From: Branchinecta lynchi
Taxonomy: Eukaryota > Arthropoda > Branchiopoda > Anostraca > Branchinectidae
Length of the DNA stretch: 64,000 nucleotides
Assembly: GCA_023053575.1 (NCBI GenBank)
Contig: JAKZAP010000072.1
Span: 1-64,000 of the forward strand
Direction of reading: 5' to 3'
Shown here: one piece after another, positions 35,260-46,900 of the stretch
Position numbering within the stretch: the first letter of the stretch is position 1
Layout: each line of letters begins with the position of its first letter
Position numbers and translations under genes: made by a program
Notes under the pieces: generated by a model
What the model saw: only the letters and a program-made list of their open reading frames with translations
Told to the model about the DNA's origin: nothing
Databases searched by the model: none

Positions 35260-38200
35260 TAGCTAACCTTGTGGGAAAACCAACCTTGCGGGAAAGCGAA
35301 CCTTGCGGGAAAGCGAACCTCTTGGGAAAACCAACACAGTGGGAAAACAAACCTTGTGAGAAAACAATCCTTGTGGGAAAACAAACCTTGTGGGGAAACA
35401 AACCTTGTGGGAAAACAAACCTTGTGAGAAAACAAACCTTGTGGGGAAACAAACCTAGTGGGAAAACAAACCTTGTGAGAAAACAAACCTTGTGGGAAAA
35501 CCAACCTTGCGGGAAAGCGAACCTTGCGGGAAAGCGAACCTCTTGGGTAAACCAACACAGTGGGAAAACAAACCTTGTGAGAAAACAATCCTTGTGGGAA
35601 AACAAACCTTGTGGGGAAACAAACCTTGTGGGAAAACCAACCTTGTGGGGAAACAAACCTTTCTGGAAAACCAACCTTGTGGCAAAACAAACCTTGTGGG
35701 AAAACAAACCTCGTGGGAAAACAAACCTTGTGGGAAAACAAATCTTGTGAGAAAACAAACCTTGTGGGGAAACAAACCTAGTGGGAAAACAAACCTTGTG
35801 AGAAAACAAACCTTGTGGGAAAACCAACCTTGCGGGAAAGCGAACCTTGCGGGAAAGCGAACCTCTTGGGAAAACCAACACAGTGGGAAAACAAACCTTG
35901 TGAGAAAACAATCCTTGTGGGAAAACAAACCTTGTGGGGAAACAAACCTTGTGGGAAAACAAACCTTGTGGGAAAACAAACCTTGTGAGAAAACAAACCT
36001 TGTGGGGAAACAAACCTAGTGGGAAAAACAAACCTTGTGAGAAAACAAACCTTGTGGGAAAACCAACCTTGCGGGAAAGCGAACCTTGCGGGAAAGCGAA
36101 CCTCTTGGGAAAACCAACACAGTGGGAAAACAAACATTGTGATAAGACAATCCTTGTGGGAAAACAAACCTTGTGGGGAAACAAACCTTGTGGGGAAACA
36201 AACCTTGTGGGAAAAGAAACCTTGTGAGAAAACAAACCTTGCGGGGAAACAAACCTAGTGGGAAAACAAACCTTGTGAGAAAAAAAACCTTGTGGGAAAA
36301 CCAACCTTTCGGGAAAACCAACCTTGTGGGAAAACAAACCTTGTGGGAAAACAAACCTTATGGGAAAACAAACCTTGTGGGAAAACAAATCTTATGGGAA
36401 AACAAACCTTGTGGGGAAACAAACACAGTGGGAAAACAAACCTTGTGGGAAAACCAACCTTGCCGGAAAACCAACCTTGGGGGAAAACAAAGCTTGTGGG
36501 AAAACAAACCTTGTGGGAAAACCAACCTAGTGGGAAAAACAACCTAGTTGGAAAACAAACCTTGTGAGAAAACAAACCTTGTGGGAAAACCAACCTTATG
36601 GGGAAAGCAACCCTGCGGGAAAACCAACCTTGTGGGAAAACCAACCTTGTGGGAAAGCGAACCTTTTGGGAAAACCAACACAGTGGAAAAAAAAACCTTG
36701 TGGGAAAACCAACCTTGCGGGAAAACCAACCTTGGGGGAAAACAAACCTTGTGGGAAAAAAAACCTTGTGGGGAAACAAACCTAGTGGGAAAACAAACCT
36801 TGTGAGAAAAAAATCCTTGTGGGAAAACAAACCTTGGGGGGAAACAAACCTTGCGGGGAAACTAACCTTGTGGGAAAACAAACCCTGCGGGAAAACCAAC
36901 CCTGTGGGAAAACCAACCTTGTGGGGAAACAAACCTTTCGGGAAAACAAACCTTGTGGGAAAACAAACCTTGTGGGAAAACAAACCTTGTGGGAAAACAA
37001 ACCTTATGGGGAAAGCAACCCTGCGGGAAAACCAACCTTGTGGGAAAACCAACCTTGTGGGAAAGCGAACCTTTTGGGAAAACCAACACAGTGGGAACAC
37101 AAACCTTGTGGGAAAACCAACCTTGCGGGAAAACCAACCTTGTGGGAAAACAAACCTTGTGGGAAAACAAACCTTGTGGGAAAACAAACCTTGTGGGAAA
37201 ACAAACCTTATGGGAAAACAAACCTTGTGGGGAAACAAACCTTGTGGGAAAACCAACCTTGCGGGAAAGCGAACCTTTTGGGAAAACCAACACAGTGGGA
37301 AAACAAACCTTGTGGGAAAACCAACCTTGCGGGAAAACCAACCTTGGCTGAAAACAAAGCTTGTGGGAAAACAAACCTTGTGGGAAAACCAACCTAGTGG
37401 GAAAAAACAACCTAGTGGGAAAACAAACCTTGTGAGAAAACAAACCTTGTGGGAAAACCAACCTTATGGGGAAAGCAACCCTGCGGGAAAACCAACCTTG
37501 TGGGAAAACCAACCTTGTGCGAAAGCGAACGTTTTGGGAAAACCAACACAGTGGGAAAACAAACCTTGTGGGAAAACCAACCTTGCGGGAAAACCAACCT
37601 TGGGGGAAAACAAACCTTGTGGGAAAACAAACCTTGTGGGGAAACAAACCTAGTGGGAAAACAAACCTTGTGAGAAAACAAACCTTGTGGGAAAACCAAC
37701 CTTATGGGGAAAGAAACCCTGCGGGAAAACCAACCTTGTGGGAAAACCAACCTTGTGGGAAAGCGAACCTTTTGGGAAAACAAACCTTGTGGGAAAACAA
37801 TTCTTGTGGGAAAACAATCCTTGTGAGAAAACAAACCTTGTGGGAAAACCAACCTTATGGAGAAAGAAACCTTGTGGGGAAACAAACCTTTCGGGAAAAC
37901 CAACCTTGTGGGAAAACAAACCTTGTGGGAAAACAAACCTTGTGGGAAAACAAACCTTGTGGGAAAACAAACCTTATGGGAAAACAAACCTTGCGGGGAA
38001 ACAAACCTTGTGGGAAAACCAACCTTGCGGGAAAGCGAACCTTTTGGGAAAACCAACACAGTGGGAAAACAAACCGTGTGGGAAAACCAACCTTGCGGGA
38101 AAACCGACCTGTGGGGAAAACAAAGCTTGTGGGAAAACAAACCTTTTGGGAAAACCAACCTAGTGGTAAAAACAACCTAGCGGGAAAACAAACCTTGTGA

Positions 38201-39117
38201 GAAAACAAACCTTGTGGGAAAACCAACCTTATGGTGAAAGCAACCCTGCGGGAAAACCAACCTTGTGGGAAAACCAACCTTGTGGGAAAGCGAACCTTTT
38301 GGGAAAACCAACACAGTGGGAAAACAAACCTTGTGGGAAAACCAACCATGCGGGAAAACCAACCTTTGGGGAAAACAAACCTTGTGGGAAAACACACCTT
38401 GTGGGGAAACAAACCTAGTGGGAAAACAAACCTTGTGAGAAAACAACCCTTGTGGGAAAACAAACCTTGTGGGGAAACAAACCTTTCGGGGAAACTAACC
38501 TTGTGAGAAAACAAACCCTGCGGGAAAACGAACCTTGTGGGAAAACCAACCTTATGGGGAAACAAACCCTGCGGGAAAACCAACCTTGTGGGAAAACCAA
38601 CCTTGCAGGAAAGCGAACCTTTTGGGAAAACCAACACAGTGGGAAAACAAACCTTGTGAGAAAACAATCCTTGTGGGAAAACAAACCTTGTGGGGAAACA
38701 AACCTTGTGGGGAAACAAACCTTGTGGGAAAACTAACCTTGTGGGAAAACAAACCTTGCGGGAAAACTAACCTTGTGGGAAAACAAACCCTGCGGGAAAA
38801 CCAACCTTGTGGGAAAACCAACCTTGTGGGGAAACAAACCTTTCGGGAAAACAAACCTTGTGGGAAAACAAACCTTGTGGGAAAACAAACCTTGTGGGAA
38901 AACAAACCTTGTATGAAAACAAACCTTATGGGGAAAGCAACCCTGCGGGAAAACCAACCTTGTGGGAAAACGAACCTTGTGGGAAAGCGAACCTTTTGGG
39001 AAAACCAACACAGTGGGAAAACAAACCTTGTGGGAAAACCAACCATGCGGGAAAACCAACCTTTGGGGAAAACAAGCCTTGTGGGAAAACACACCTTGTG
39101 AGGAAACAAACCTAGTG

Positions 39118-42100
39118 GGAAAACGAACCTTGTGAGAAAACAACCCTTGTGGGAAAACAAACCTTGTGGGGAAACAAACCTTTCGGGGAAACTAACCTTG
39201 TGGGAAAACAAACCCTGCGGGAAAACGAACCTTGTGGGAAAACCAAGCTTATGGGGAAACAAACCCTGCGGGAAAACCAACCTTGTGGGAAAACCAACCT
39301 TGCGGGAAAGCGAACCTTTTGGGAAAACCAACACAGTGGGAAAACAAACCTTGTGAGAAAACAATCCTTGTGGGAAAACAAACCTTGTGGGGAAACAAAC
39401 CTTGTGGGGAAACAAACCTTGTGGGAAAACTAACCTTGTGGGAAAACAAACCTTGCGGGAAAACTAACCTTGTGGGAAAACAAACCCTGCGGGAAAACCA
39501 ACCTTGTGGGAAAACCAACCTTGTGGGGAAACAAACCTTTCGGGAAAACAAACCTTGTGGGAAAACAAACCTTGTGGGAAAACAAACCTATGGGGAAAGC
39601 AACCCTGCGGGAAAACCAACCTTGTGGGAAAACCAACCTTGTGGGAAAGCGAACCTTTTGGGAAAACAAACACAGTGGGAACACAAACCTTGTGGGAAAA
39701 CCAACCTTGCGGGAAAACCAGCCTTGTGGGAAAACAAACCTTGTGGGAAAACAAACCTTGTGGGAAAACAAACCTTGTGGGAAAAACAACCTTGCGGGAA
39801 AGCGAACCTTTTGGGAAAACCAACACAGTGGGAAAACAAACCTTGTGGGAAAACCAACCTTGCGGGAAAACCAACCTTGGGGGAAAGCGAACCTTTTGGG
39901 AAAACCAACACAGTGGGAAAACAAACCAACCTTGCGGGAAAACCAACCTTGGGGGAAAACAAAGCTTGTGGGAAAACAAACCTTGTGGGAAAACCAACCT
40001 AGTGGGAAAAACAACCTTGGGGGAAAACAAAGCTTGTGGGAAAACAAACCTTGTGGGAAAACCAACCTAGTGGGAAAAACAACCTAGTGGGAAAACAAAC
40101 CTTGTGAGAAAACAAACCTTGTGGGAAAACCAACCTTATGGGGAAAGCAAACCTGCGGGAAAACCAACCTTGTGGGAAAACCAACCTTGTGGGAAAGTGA
40201 ACCTTTTGGGAAAACCAACACAGTGAGAAAAAAAACCTTGTGGGAAAACAAACCTTGTGGGAAAACCAACCTTGCGGGAAAGCGAACCTTGCGGGAAAGC
40301 GAACCTCTTGGGAAAACCAACACAGTGGGAAAACAAACCTTGTGAGAAAACAATCCTTGTGGGAAAACAAACCTTGTGGGAAAACAAACCTTGTGGGGAA
40401 ACAAACCTAGTGGGAAAACATACCTTGTGAGAAAACAAACCTTGTGGGAAAACCAACCTTGCGGGAAAGCGAACCTTGCGGGAAAGCGAACCTCTTGGGA
40501 AAACCAACACAGTGGGAAAACAAACCTTGTGAGAAAACAATCCTTGTGGGAAAACAAACCTTGTGGGGAAACAAACCTTGTGGGGAAACAAACCTTGTGG
40601 GAAAACTAACCTTGTGGGAAGACAAACCTTGCGGGAAAACTAACCTTGTGGGAAAACAAATCCTGCGGGAAAACCAGCCTTCTGGAAAAACCAACCTTGT
40701 GGGGAAACAAACCTTTCGGGAAAACCAACCTTGTGGGAAAACAAACCTTGTGAGAAAACAAACATTGTGGGGAAACAAACCTTGTGGGAAAACCAGCCTT
40801 GCGGGAAAGCGAACCTTTTGGGAAAACCAAGACAGTGGGAAAACAAACCTTGTGGGGAAACAAACCTTGTGGGGAAACAAACCTTGTGGGAAAACTAACC
40901 TTGTGGGAAAACAAACCTTGCGGGAAAACTAACCTTGTGGGAAAACAAACCCTGCGGGAAAACCAGCCTTGTGGGAAAACCAACCTTGTGGGGAAACAAA
41001 CCTTTCGGGGAAACCAACCTTGTGGGAAAACAAACCTTGTGAGAAAACAAACATTGTGGGGAAACAAACCTTGTGGGAAAACAATCCTTGTGGGAAAACA
41101 AACCTTGTGGGAAAACGAACCTTGTGAGAAAACAACCCTTGTGGGAAAACAAACCTTGTGGGGAAACAAACCTTTCGGGGAAACTAACCTTGTGGGAAAA
41201 CAAACCCTGCGGGAAAACGAACCTTGTGGGAAAACCAAGCTTATGGGGAAACAAACCCTGCGGGAAAACCAACCTTGTGGGAAAACCAACCTTGCGGGAA
41301 AGCGAACCTTTTGGGAAAACCAACACAGTGGGAAAACAAACCTTGTGAGAATACAATCCTTGTGGGAAAACAAACCTTGTGGGGAAACAAACCTTGTGGG
41401 GAAACAAACCTTGTGGGAAAACTAACCTTGTGGGAAAACAAACCTTGCGGGAAAACTAACCTTGTGGGAAAACAAACCCTGCGGGAAAACCAACCTTGTG
41501 GGAAAACCAACCTTGTGGGGAAACAAACCTTTCGGGAAAACAAACCTTGTGGGAAAACAAACCTTGTGGGAAAACAAACCTATGGGGAAAGCAACCCTGC
41601 GGGAAAACCAACCTTGTGGGAAAACCAACCTTGTGGGAAAGCGAACCTTTTGGGAAAACAAACACAGTGGGAACACAAACCTTGTGGGAAAACCAACCTT
41701 GCGGGAAAACCAGCCTTGTGGGAAAACAAACCTTGTGGGAAAACAAACCTTGTGTGAAAACAAACCTTGTGGGAAAAACAACCTTGCGGGAAAGCGAACC
41801 TTTTGGGAAAACCAACACAGTGGGAAAACAAACCTTGTGGGAAAACCAACCTTGCGGGAAAACCAACCTTGGGGGAAAGCGAACCTTTTGGGAAAACCAA
41901 CACAGTGGGAAAACAAACCAACCTTGCGGGAAAACCAACCTTGGGGGAAAACAAAGCTTGTGGGAAAACAAACCTTGTGGGAAAACCAACCTAGTGGGAA
42001 AAACAACCTTGGGGGAAAACAAAGCTTGTGGGAAAACATACCTTGTGGGAAAACCAACCTAGTGGGAAAAACAACCTAGTGGGAAAACAAACCTTGTGAG

Positions 42101-43067
42101 AAAACAAACCTTGTGGGAAAACCAACCTTATGGGGAAAGCAAACCTGCGGGAAAACCAACCTTGTGGGAAAACCAACCTTGTGGGAAAGTGAACCTTTTG
42201 GGAAAACCAACACAGTGGGAAAAAAACCTTGTGGGAAAACAAACCTTGTGGGAAAACCAACCTTGCGGGAAAGCGAACCTTGCGGGAAAGCGAACCTCTT
42301 GGGAAAACCAACACAGTGGGAAAACAAACCTTGTGAGAAAACAATCCTTGTGGGAAAACAAACCTTGTGGGAAAACAAACCTTGTGGGGAAACAAACCTA
42401 GTGGGAAAACATACCTTGTGAGAAAACAAACCTTGTGGGAAAACCAACCTTGCGGGAAAGCGAACCTTGCGGGAAAGCGAACCTCTTGGGAAAACCAACA
42501 CAGTGGGAAAACAAACCTTGTGAGAAAACAATCCTTGTGGGAAAACAAACCTTGTGGGGAAACAAACCTTGTGGGAAAACAAACCTTGTGGGAAAACTAA
42601 CCTTGTGGGAAGACAAACCTTGCGGGAAAACTAACCTTGTGGGAAAACAAACCCTGCGGGAAAACCAGCCTTCTGGGAAAACCAACCTTGTGGGGAAACA
42701 AACCTTTCGGGAAAACCAACCTTGTGGGAAAACAAACCTTGTGAGAAAACAAACATTGTGGGGAAACAAACCTTGTGGGAAAACCAGCCTTGCGGGAAAG
42801 CGAACCTTTTGGGAAAACCAAGACAGTGGGAAAACAAACCTTGTGGGGAAACAAACCTTGTGGGGAAACAAACCTTGTGGGAAAACTAACCTTGTGGGAA
42901 AACAAACCTTGCGGGAAAACTAACCTTGTGGGAAAACAAACCCTGCGGGAAAACCAGCCTTGTGGGAAAACCAACCTTGTGGGGAAACAAACCTTTCGGG
43001 GAAACCAACCTTGTGGGAAAACAAACCTTGTGAGAAAACAAACATTGTGGGGAAACAAACCTTGTTG
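39118..43067 (+). repeat. 1.99-kb tandem duplication
   Basis: Bases of about 39118-41075 are followed by a copy at about 41110-43067. The offset is 1992, dropping to 1991 after a base lost near 42215 (GGGAAAAAAACC versus GAGAAAAAAAACC). Shared rare features are the short CCTATGGGG unit, the hybrid unit AAACAAACCAACC (about 39922 and 41914), AAGCTTATGGGG, GAAGACAAACC and CCAAGACAGTGGG. Differences include TTGTGTGAAAAC near 41752 and AAAACATACC near 42036. Confidence 0.82.
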
Positions 43068-43349
43068 GAAAACCAGCCTTGCGGGAAAGCGAACCTTTTG
43101 GGGAAACCAACCTTATGGGGAAAGCAACCCTGCGGGAAAACCAACCTTGTGGGAGAACCAACCTTGTGGGAAAACCAACCTTTTGGGAAAGCGAACCTTT
43201 TGGGAAAACCAACACAGTGGGAAAACAAACCTTGTGGGAAAACAAACCTTGTGGGGAAACAAACCTTGCGGGAAAACTAACCTTGTGGGAAAACAAACCC
43301 TGCGGGAAAACCAACCTTGTGGGGAAACAAACCTTGTGGGAAAACCAAC

Positions 43350-43510
43350 CTTGTGAGAAAACTAACGCTGTGGGAAAACCAACCTTGTGGGAAAATCAAC
43401 CTAGAGGAAAAACAAATTTTTGAGGGAAAACAAACCTTGTGGGAAAACAAACCTTGTGGGAAAGACAACCTTATGGGAAAACCAAAACAGTGGGAAAACA
43501 ATACTTGTGG
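43350..43510 (+). repeat. Degenerate patch of the satellite
   Basis: This is the most diverged stretch of the array apart from the island. It has units such as AACGCTGTGGG, AATCAACCTAGAGG, AAACAAATTTTTGAGGG (about 43410-43426), AAAGACAACC, CCAAAACAGTGGG and AACAATACTTGTGG. The 17-bp register is still traceable but several units carry multiple changes not shared elsewhere. It may be an older, less homogenised segment between two recently amplified blocks. Confidence 0.75.
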
Positions 43511-43909
43511 GGAAACAAACCCTGTGGGAAAACAAACCTTGTGGGAAAACTAACCTTGTGGGAAAACAAACCTTGCGGGAAAACGAACCTTGTGGGAAAA
43601 CAAACCCTGCGGGAAAACCAACTTTGTGGGAAAACCAACCTTGTGGGGAAACAAACCTTTCGGGAAAACCAACCTTGTGGGAAAAAAAACCTTGTGGGAA
43701 AACAAACCTTGTGGGAAAACAAACCTTGTGGGAAAACAAACCTTGTGAGAAAACAAACCTTGTGGGGAAACAAACCTAGTGGGAAAACCAACCTTGGGGG
43801 AAAACAAACCTTGTGGGAAAACAAACCTTGTGGGGAAACAAACCTAGCGGGAAAACCAACCTTATGGGAAAACCAACCTTGCGGGAAAACCAACCTTGGG
43901 GGAAAACAA

Positions 43910-46900
43910 ACCTTGTGGGTAAATAAACCTTGTGAGAAAACAATCCTTGTGGGAAAACAAACCTTGTGGGGAAACAAACCTTGTGGGGAAACAAACCTTG
44001 TGGGAAAACTAACCTTGTGGGAAAACAAACCTTGCGGGAAAACTAACCTTGTGGGAAAACAAACCCTGCGGGAAAACAAACCTTGTGGGAAAACCAACCT
44101 TGTGGGGAAACAAACCTTGTGGGAAATCAAACCTTGTGGGAAAACAAACCTTGTGAGAAAACAAGCCTTGTGGGGAAACAGACCTAGTGGGAAAACAAAC
44201 CTTGTGAGAAAACAAACCTTGTGGGAAAACCAACCTTGCGGGAAAGCGAAACTTGCGGGAAAGCGAACCTCTTGGGAAAACCAACACAGTGGGAAAACAA
44301 ACCTTGTGAGAAAACAATCCTTGTGGGAAAACAAACCTTGTGGGGAAACAAACCTTGTGGGGAAACAAACCTTGTGGGAAAACAAACCTTGCCGGAAAAC
44401 TAACCTTGTGGGAAAACAAACCCTGCGGGAAAACCAGCCTTGTGGGAAAACCAACCTTGTGGGGAAACAAACCTTTCGGGAAAACCAACCTTGTGGGAAA
44501 ACAAACCTTGTGAGAAAACAAACATTGTGGGGAAACAAACCTTGTGGGAAAACCAGCCTTGCGGGAAAGCGAACCTTTTGGGAAAACCAACCTTATGGGG
44601 AAAGCAACCCTGCGGGAAAACCAACCTTGTGGGAAAACCAACCTTGTGGGAAAACCAACCTTTTGGGAAAGCGAACCTTTTGGGAAAACCAACACAGTGG
44701 GAAAACAAACCTTGTGGGAAAACAAACCTTGTGGGGAAACAAACCTTGCGGGAAAACTAACCTTGTGGGAAAATAAACCCTGCGGGAAAACCAACCTTGT
44801 GGGAAAACCAACCTTGTGGGGAAACAAACCTTTCGGGAAAACCAACCTTTTGGGAAAACAAACCTTGTGGGGAAACAAACCTTGTGGGAAAACCAACCTT
44901 GCGGGAAAGCGAACCTTTTGGGAAAACCAACACAGTGGGAAAACAAACCTTGTGAGAAAACAAACATTGTGGGGAAACAAACCTTGTGGGAAAACCAGCC
45001 TTGCGGGAAAGCGAACCTTTTGGGGAAACCAACCTTATGGGGAAAGCAACCCTGTGGGAAAACCAACCTTGTGGGAAAACCAACCTTGTGGGAAAACCAA
45101 CCTTTTGGGAAAGCGAACCTTTTGGGAAAACCAACACAGTGGGAAAACAAACCTTGTGGGAAAACAAACCTTGTGGGGAAACAAACCTTGCGGGAAAACT
45201 AACCTTGTGGGAAAACAAACCCTGCGGGAAAACCAACCTTGTGGGAAAACCAACCTTGTGGGGAAACAAACCTTTCGGGAAAACCAACCTTGTGGGAAAA
45301 CAAACCTTGTGGGAAAACAAATCTTGTGGGGAAACAAACCTTGCGGGAAAGCGAACCTTTTGGGAAAACCAACACAGTGGGAAAACAAACCTTGTGGGTA
45401 AACCAACCTTGCGGGAAAACCAACCTTGGGGGAAAACAAAGCTTGTGGGAAAACAAACCTTGTGGGAAAACCAACCTAGTGGGAAAAACAACCTTGGGGG
45501 AAAACAAAGCTTGTGGGAAAACAAACCTTGTGGGAAAACCAACCTAGTGGGAAAAACAACCTGGTGGGAAAACAAACCTTGTGAGAAAACAAACCTTGTG
45601 GGAAAACCAACCTTATGGGGAAAGCAACCCTGCGGGAAAACCAACCTTGTGGGAAAACCAACCTTGTGGGAAAGCGAACCTTTTGGGAAACCAACACAGT
45701 GGGAAAACAAACCTTGTGGGAAAACAAACCTTGTGGGGAAACAAACCTTGCGGGAAAACTAACCTTGTGGGAAAACAAACCCTGCGGGAAAACCAACCTT
45801 GGGGGAAAACAAAGCTTGTGGGAAAACAAACCTTGTGGGAAAACCAACCTAGTGGGAAAAACAACCTAGTGGGAAAACAAACCTTGTGAGAAAACAAACA
45901 TTGTGGGGAAACAAACCTTGTGGGAAAACCAGCCTTGCGGGAAAGCGAACCTTTTGGGAAAACCAACCTTATGGGGAAAGCAACCCTGCGGGAAAACCAA
46001 CCTTGTGGGAAAACCAACCTTGTGGGAAAACCAACCTTTTGGGAAAGCGAACCTTTTGGGAAAACCAACACAGTGGGAAAACAAACCTTGTGGGAAAACA
46101 AACATTGTGGGGAAACAAACCTTGCGGGAAAACTAACCTTGTGGGAAAACAAACCCTGCGGGAAAACCAACCTTGTGGGAAAACCAACCTTGTGGGGAAA
46201 CAAACCTTTCGGGAAAACCAACCTTGTGGGAAAACAAACCTTGTGGGGAAACAAACCTTGTGGGAAAACCAACCTTGCGGGAAAGCGAACCTTTTGGGAA
46301 AACCAACACAGTGGGAAAACAAACCTTGTGAGAAAACAAACATTGTGGGGAAACAAACCTTGTGGGAAAACCAGCCTTGCGGGAAAGCGAACCTTTTGGG
46401 GAAACCAACCTTATGGGGAAAGCAACCCTGTGGGAAAACCAACCTTGTGGGAAAACCAACCTTGTGGGAAAACCAACCTTTTGGGAAAGCGAACCTTTTG
46501 GGAAAACCAACACAGTGGGAAAAAAAACCTTGTGGGAAAACAAACCTTGTGGGGAAACAAACCTTGCGGGAAAACTAACCTTGTGGGAAAACAAACCCTG
46601 CGGGAAAACCAACCTTGTGGGAAAACCAACCTTGTGGGGAAACAAACCTTTCGGGAAAACCAACCTTGTGGGAAAACAAACCTTGTGGGAAAACAAACCT
46701 TGTGGGGAAACAAACCTTGTGGGAAAACCAACCTTGCGGGAAAGCGAACCTTTTGGGAAAACCAACACAGTGGGAAAACAAACCTTGTGGGTAAACCAAC
46801 CTTGCGGGAAAACCAACCTTGGGGGAAAACAAAGCTTGTGGGAAAACAAACCTTGTGGGAAAACCAACCTAGTGGGAAAAACAACCTTGGGGGAAAACAA

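Larger units (their letters stand above)
35146..35262. other. Non-satellite unique island
   Basis: This is the only stretch that does not resemble the 17-bp unit. On the left the array decays through a 14-bp unit (CCTAGGAAAAACAACCTGG); on the right it resumes as CTAACCTTGTGGG. The island contains an 11-bp direct repeat CAAGTGACAGT (35176-35186 and 35189-35199), a tandem GGCCGCA pair (35203-35216) and a GC-rich imperfect palindrome with a GC box. No open frame of note begins in it, and no clear target-site duplication, poly-A tail or tRNA-type box was seen. It could be the remnant of an inserted short element or of the sequence the array expanded through. I do not recognise the family. Confidence 0.85.
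31030..39590 (+). repeat. Duplicated blocks across the island, offset 5036-5104 bp
   Basis: The series of about 31.0-32.5 kb recurs at about 36.1-37.6 kb with an offset of 5104 bp. The series of about 33.1-34.5 kb recurs at about 38.2-39.6 kb with an offset of 5036, later 5053. The steps of 68 and 17 bp are four units and one unit. Shared rare units include CCATGCGGG, TTTGGGGAAAAC, AAACACACCTTG, AACAACCCTTG and, at the end, the short CCTATGGGG unit (about 34530 and 39589). The unique island at 35146-35262 lies between the copies and is not itself repeated in the window. Confidence 0.7.

Noticed and set aside
35146..35262. tRNA-derived SINE or other named transposon
   Set aside because: I could not find A and B box promoter motifs, a poly-A or simple-repeat tail, terminal inverted repeats or a convincing target-site duplication, so no family is assigned.
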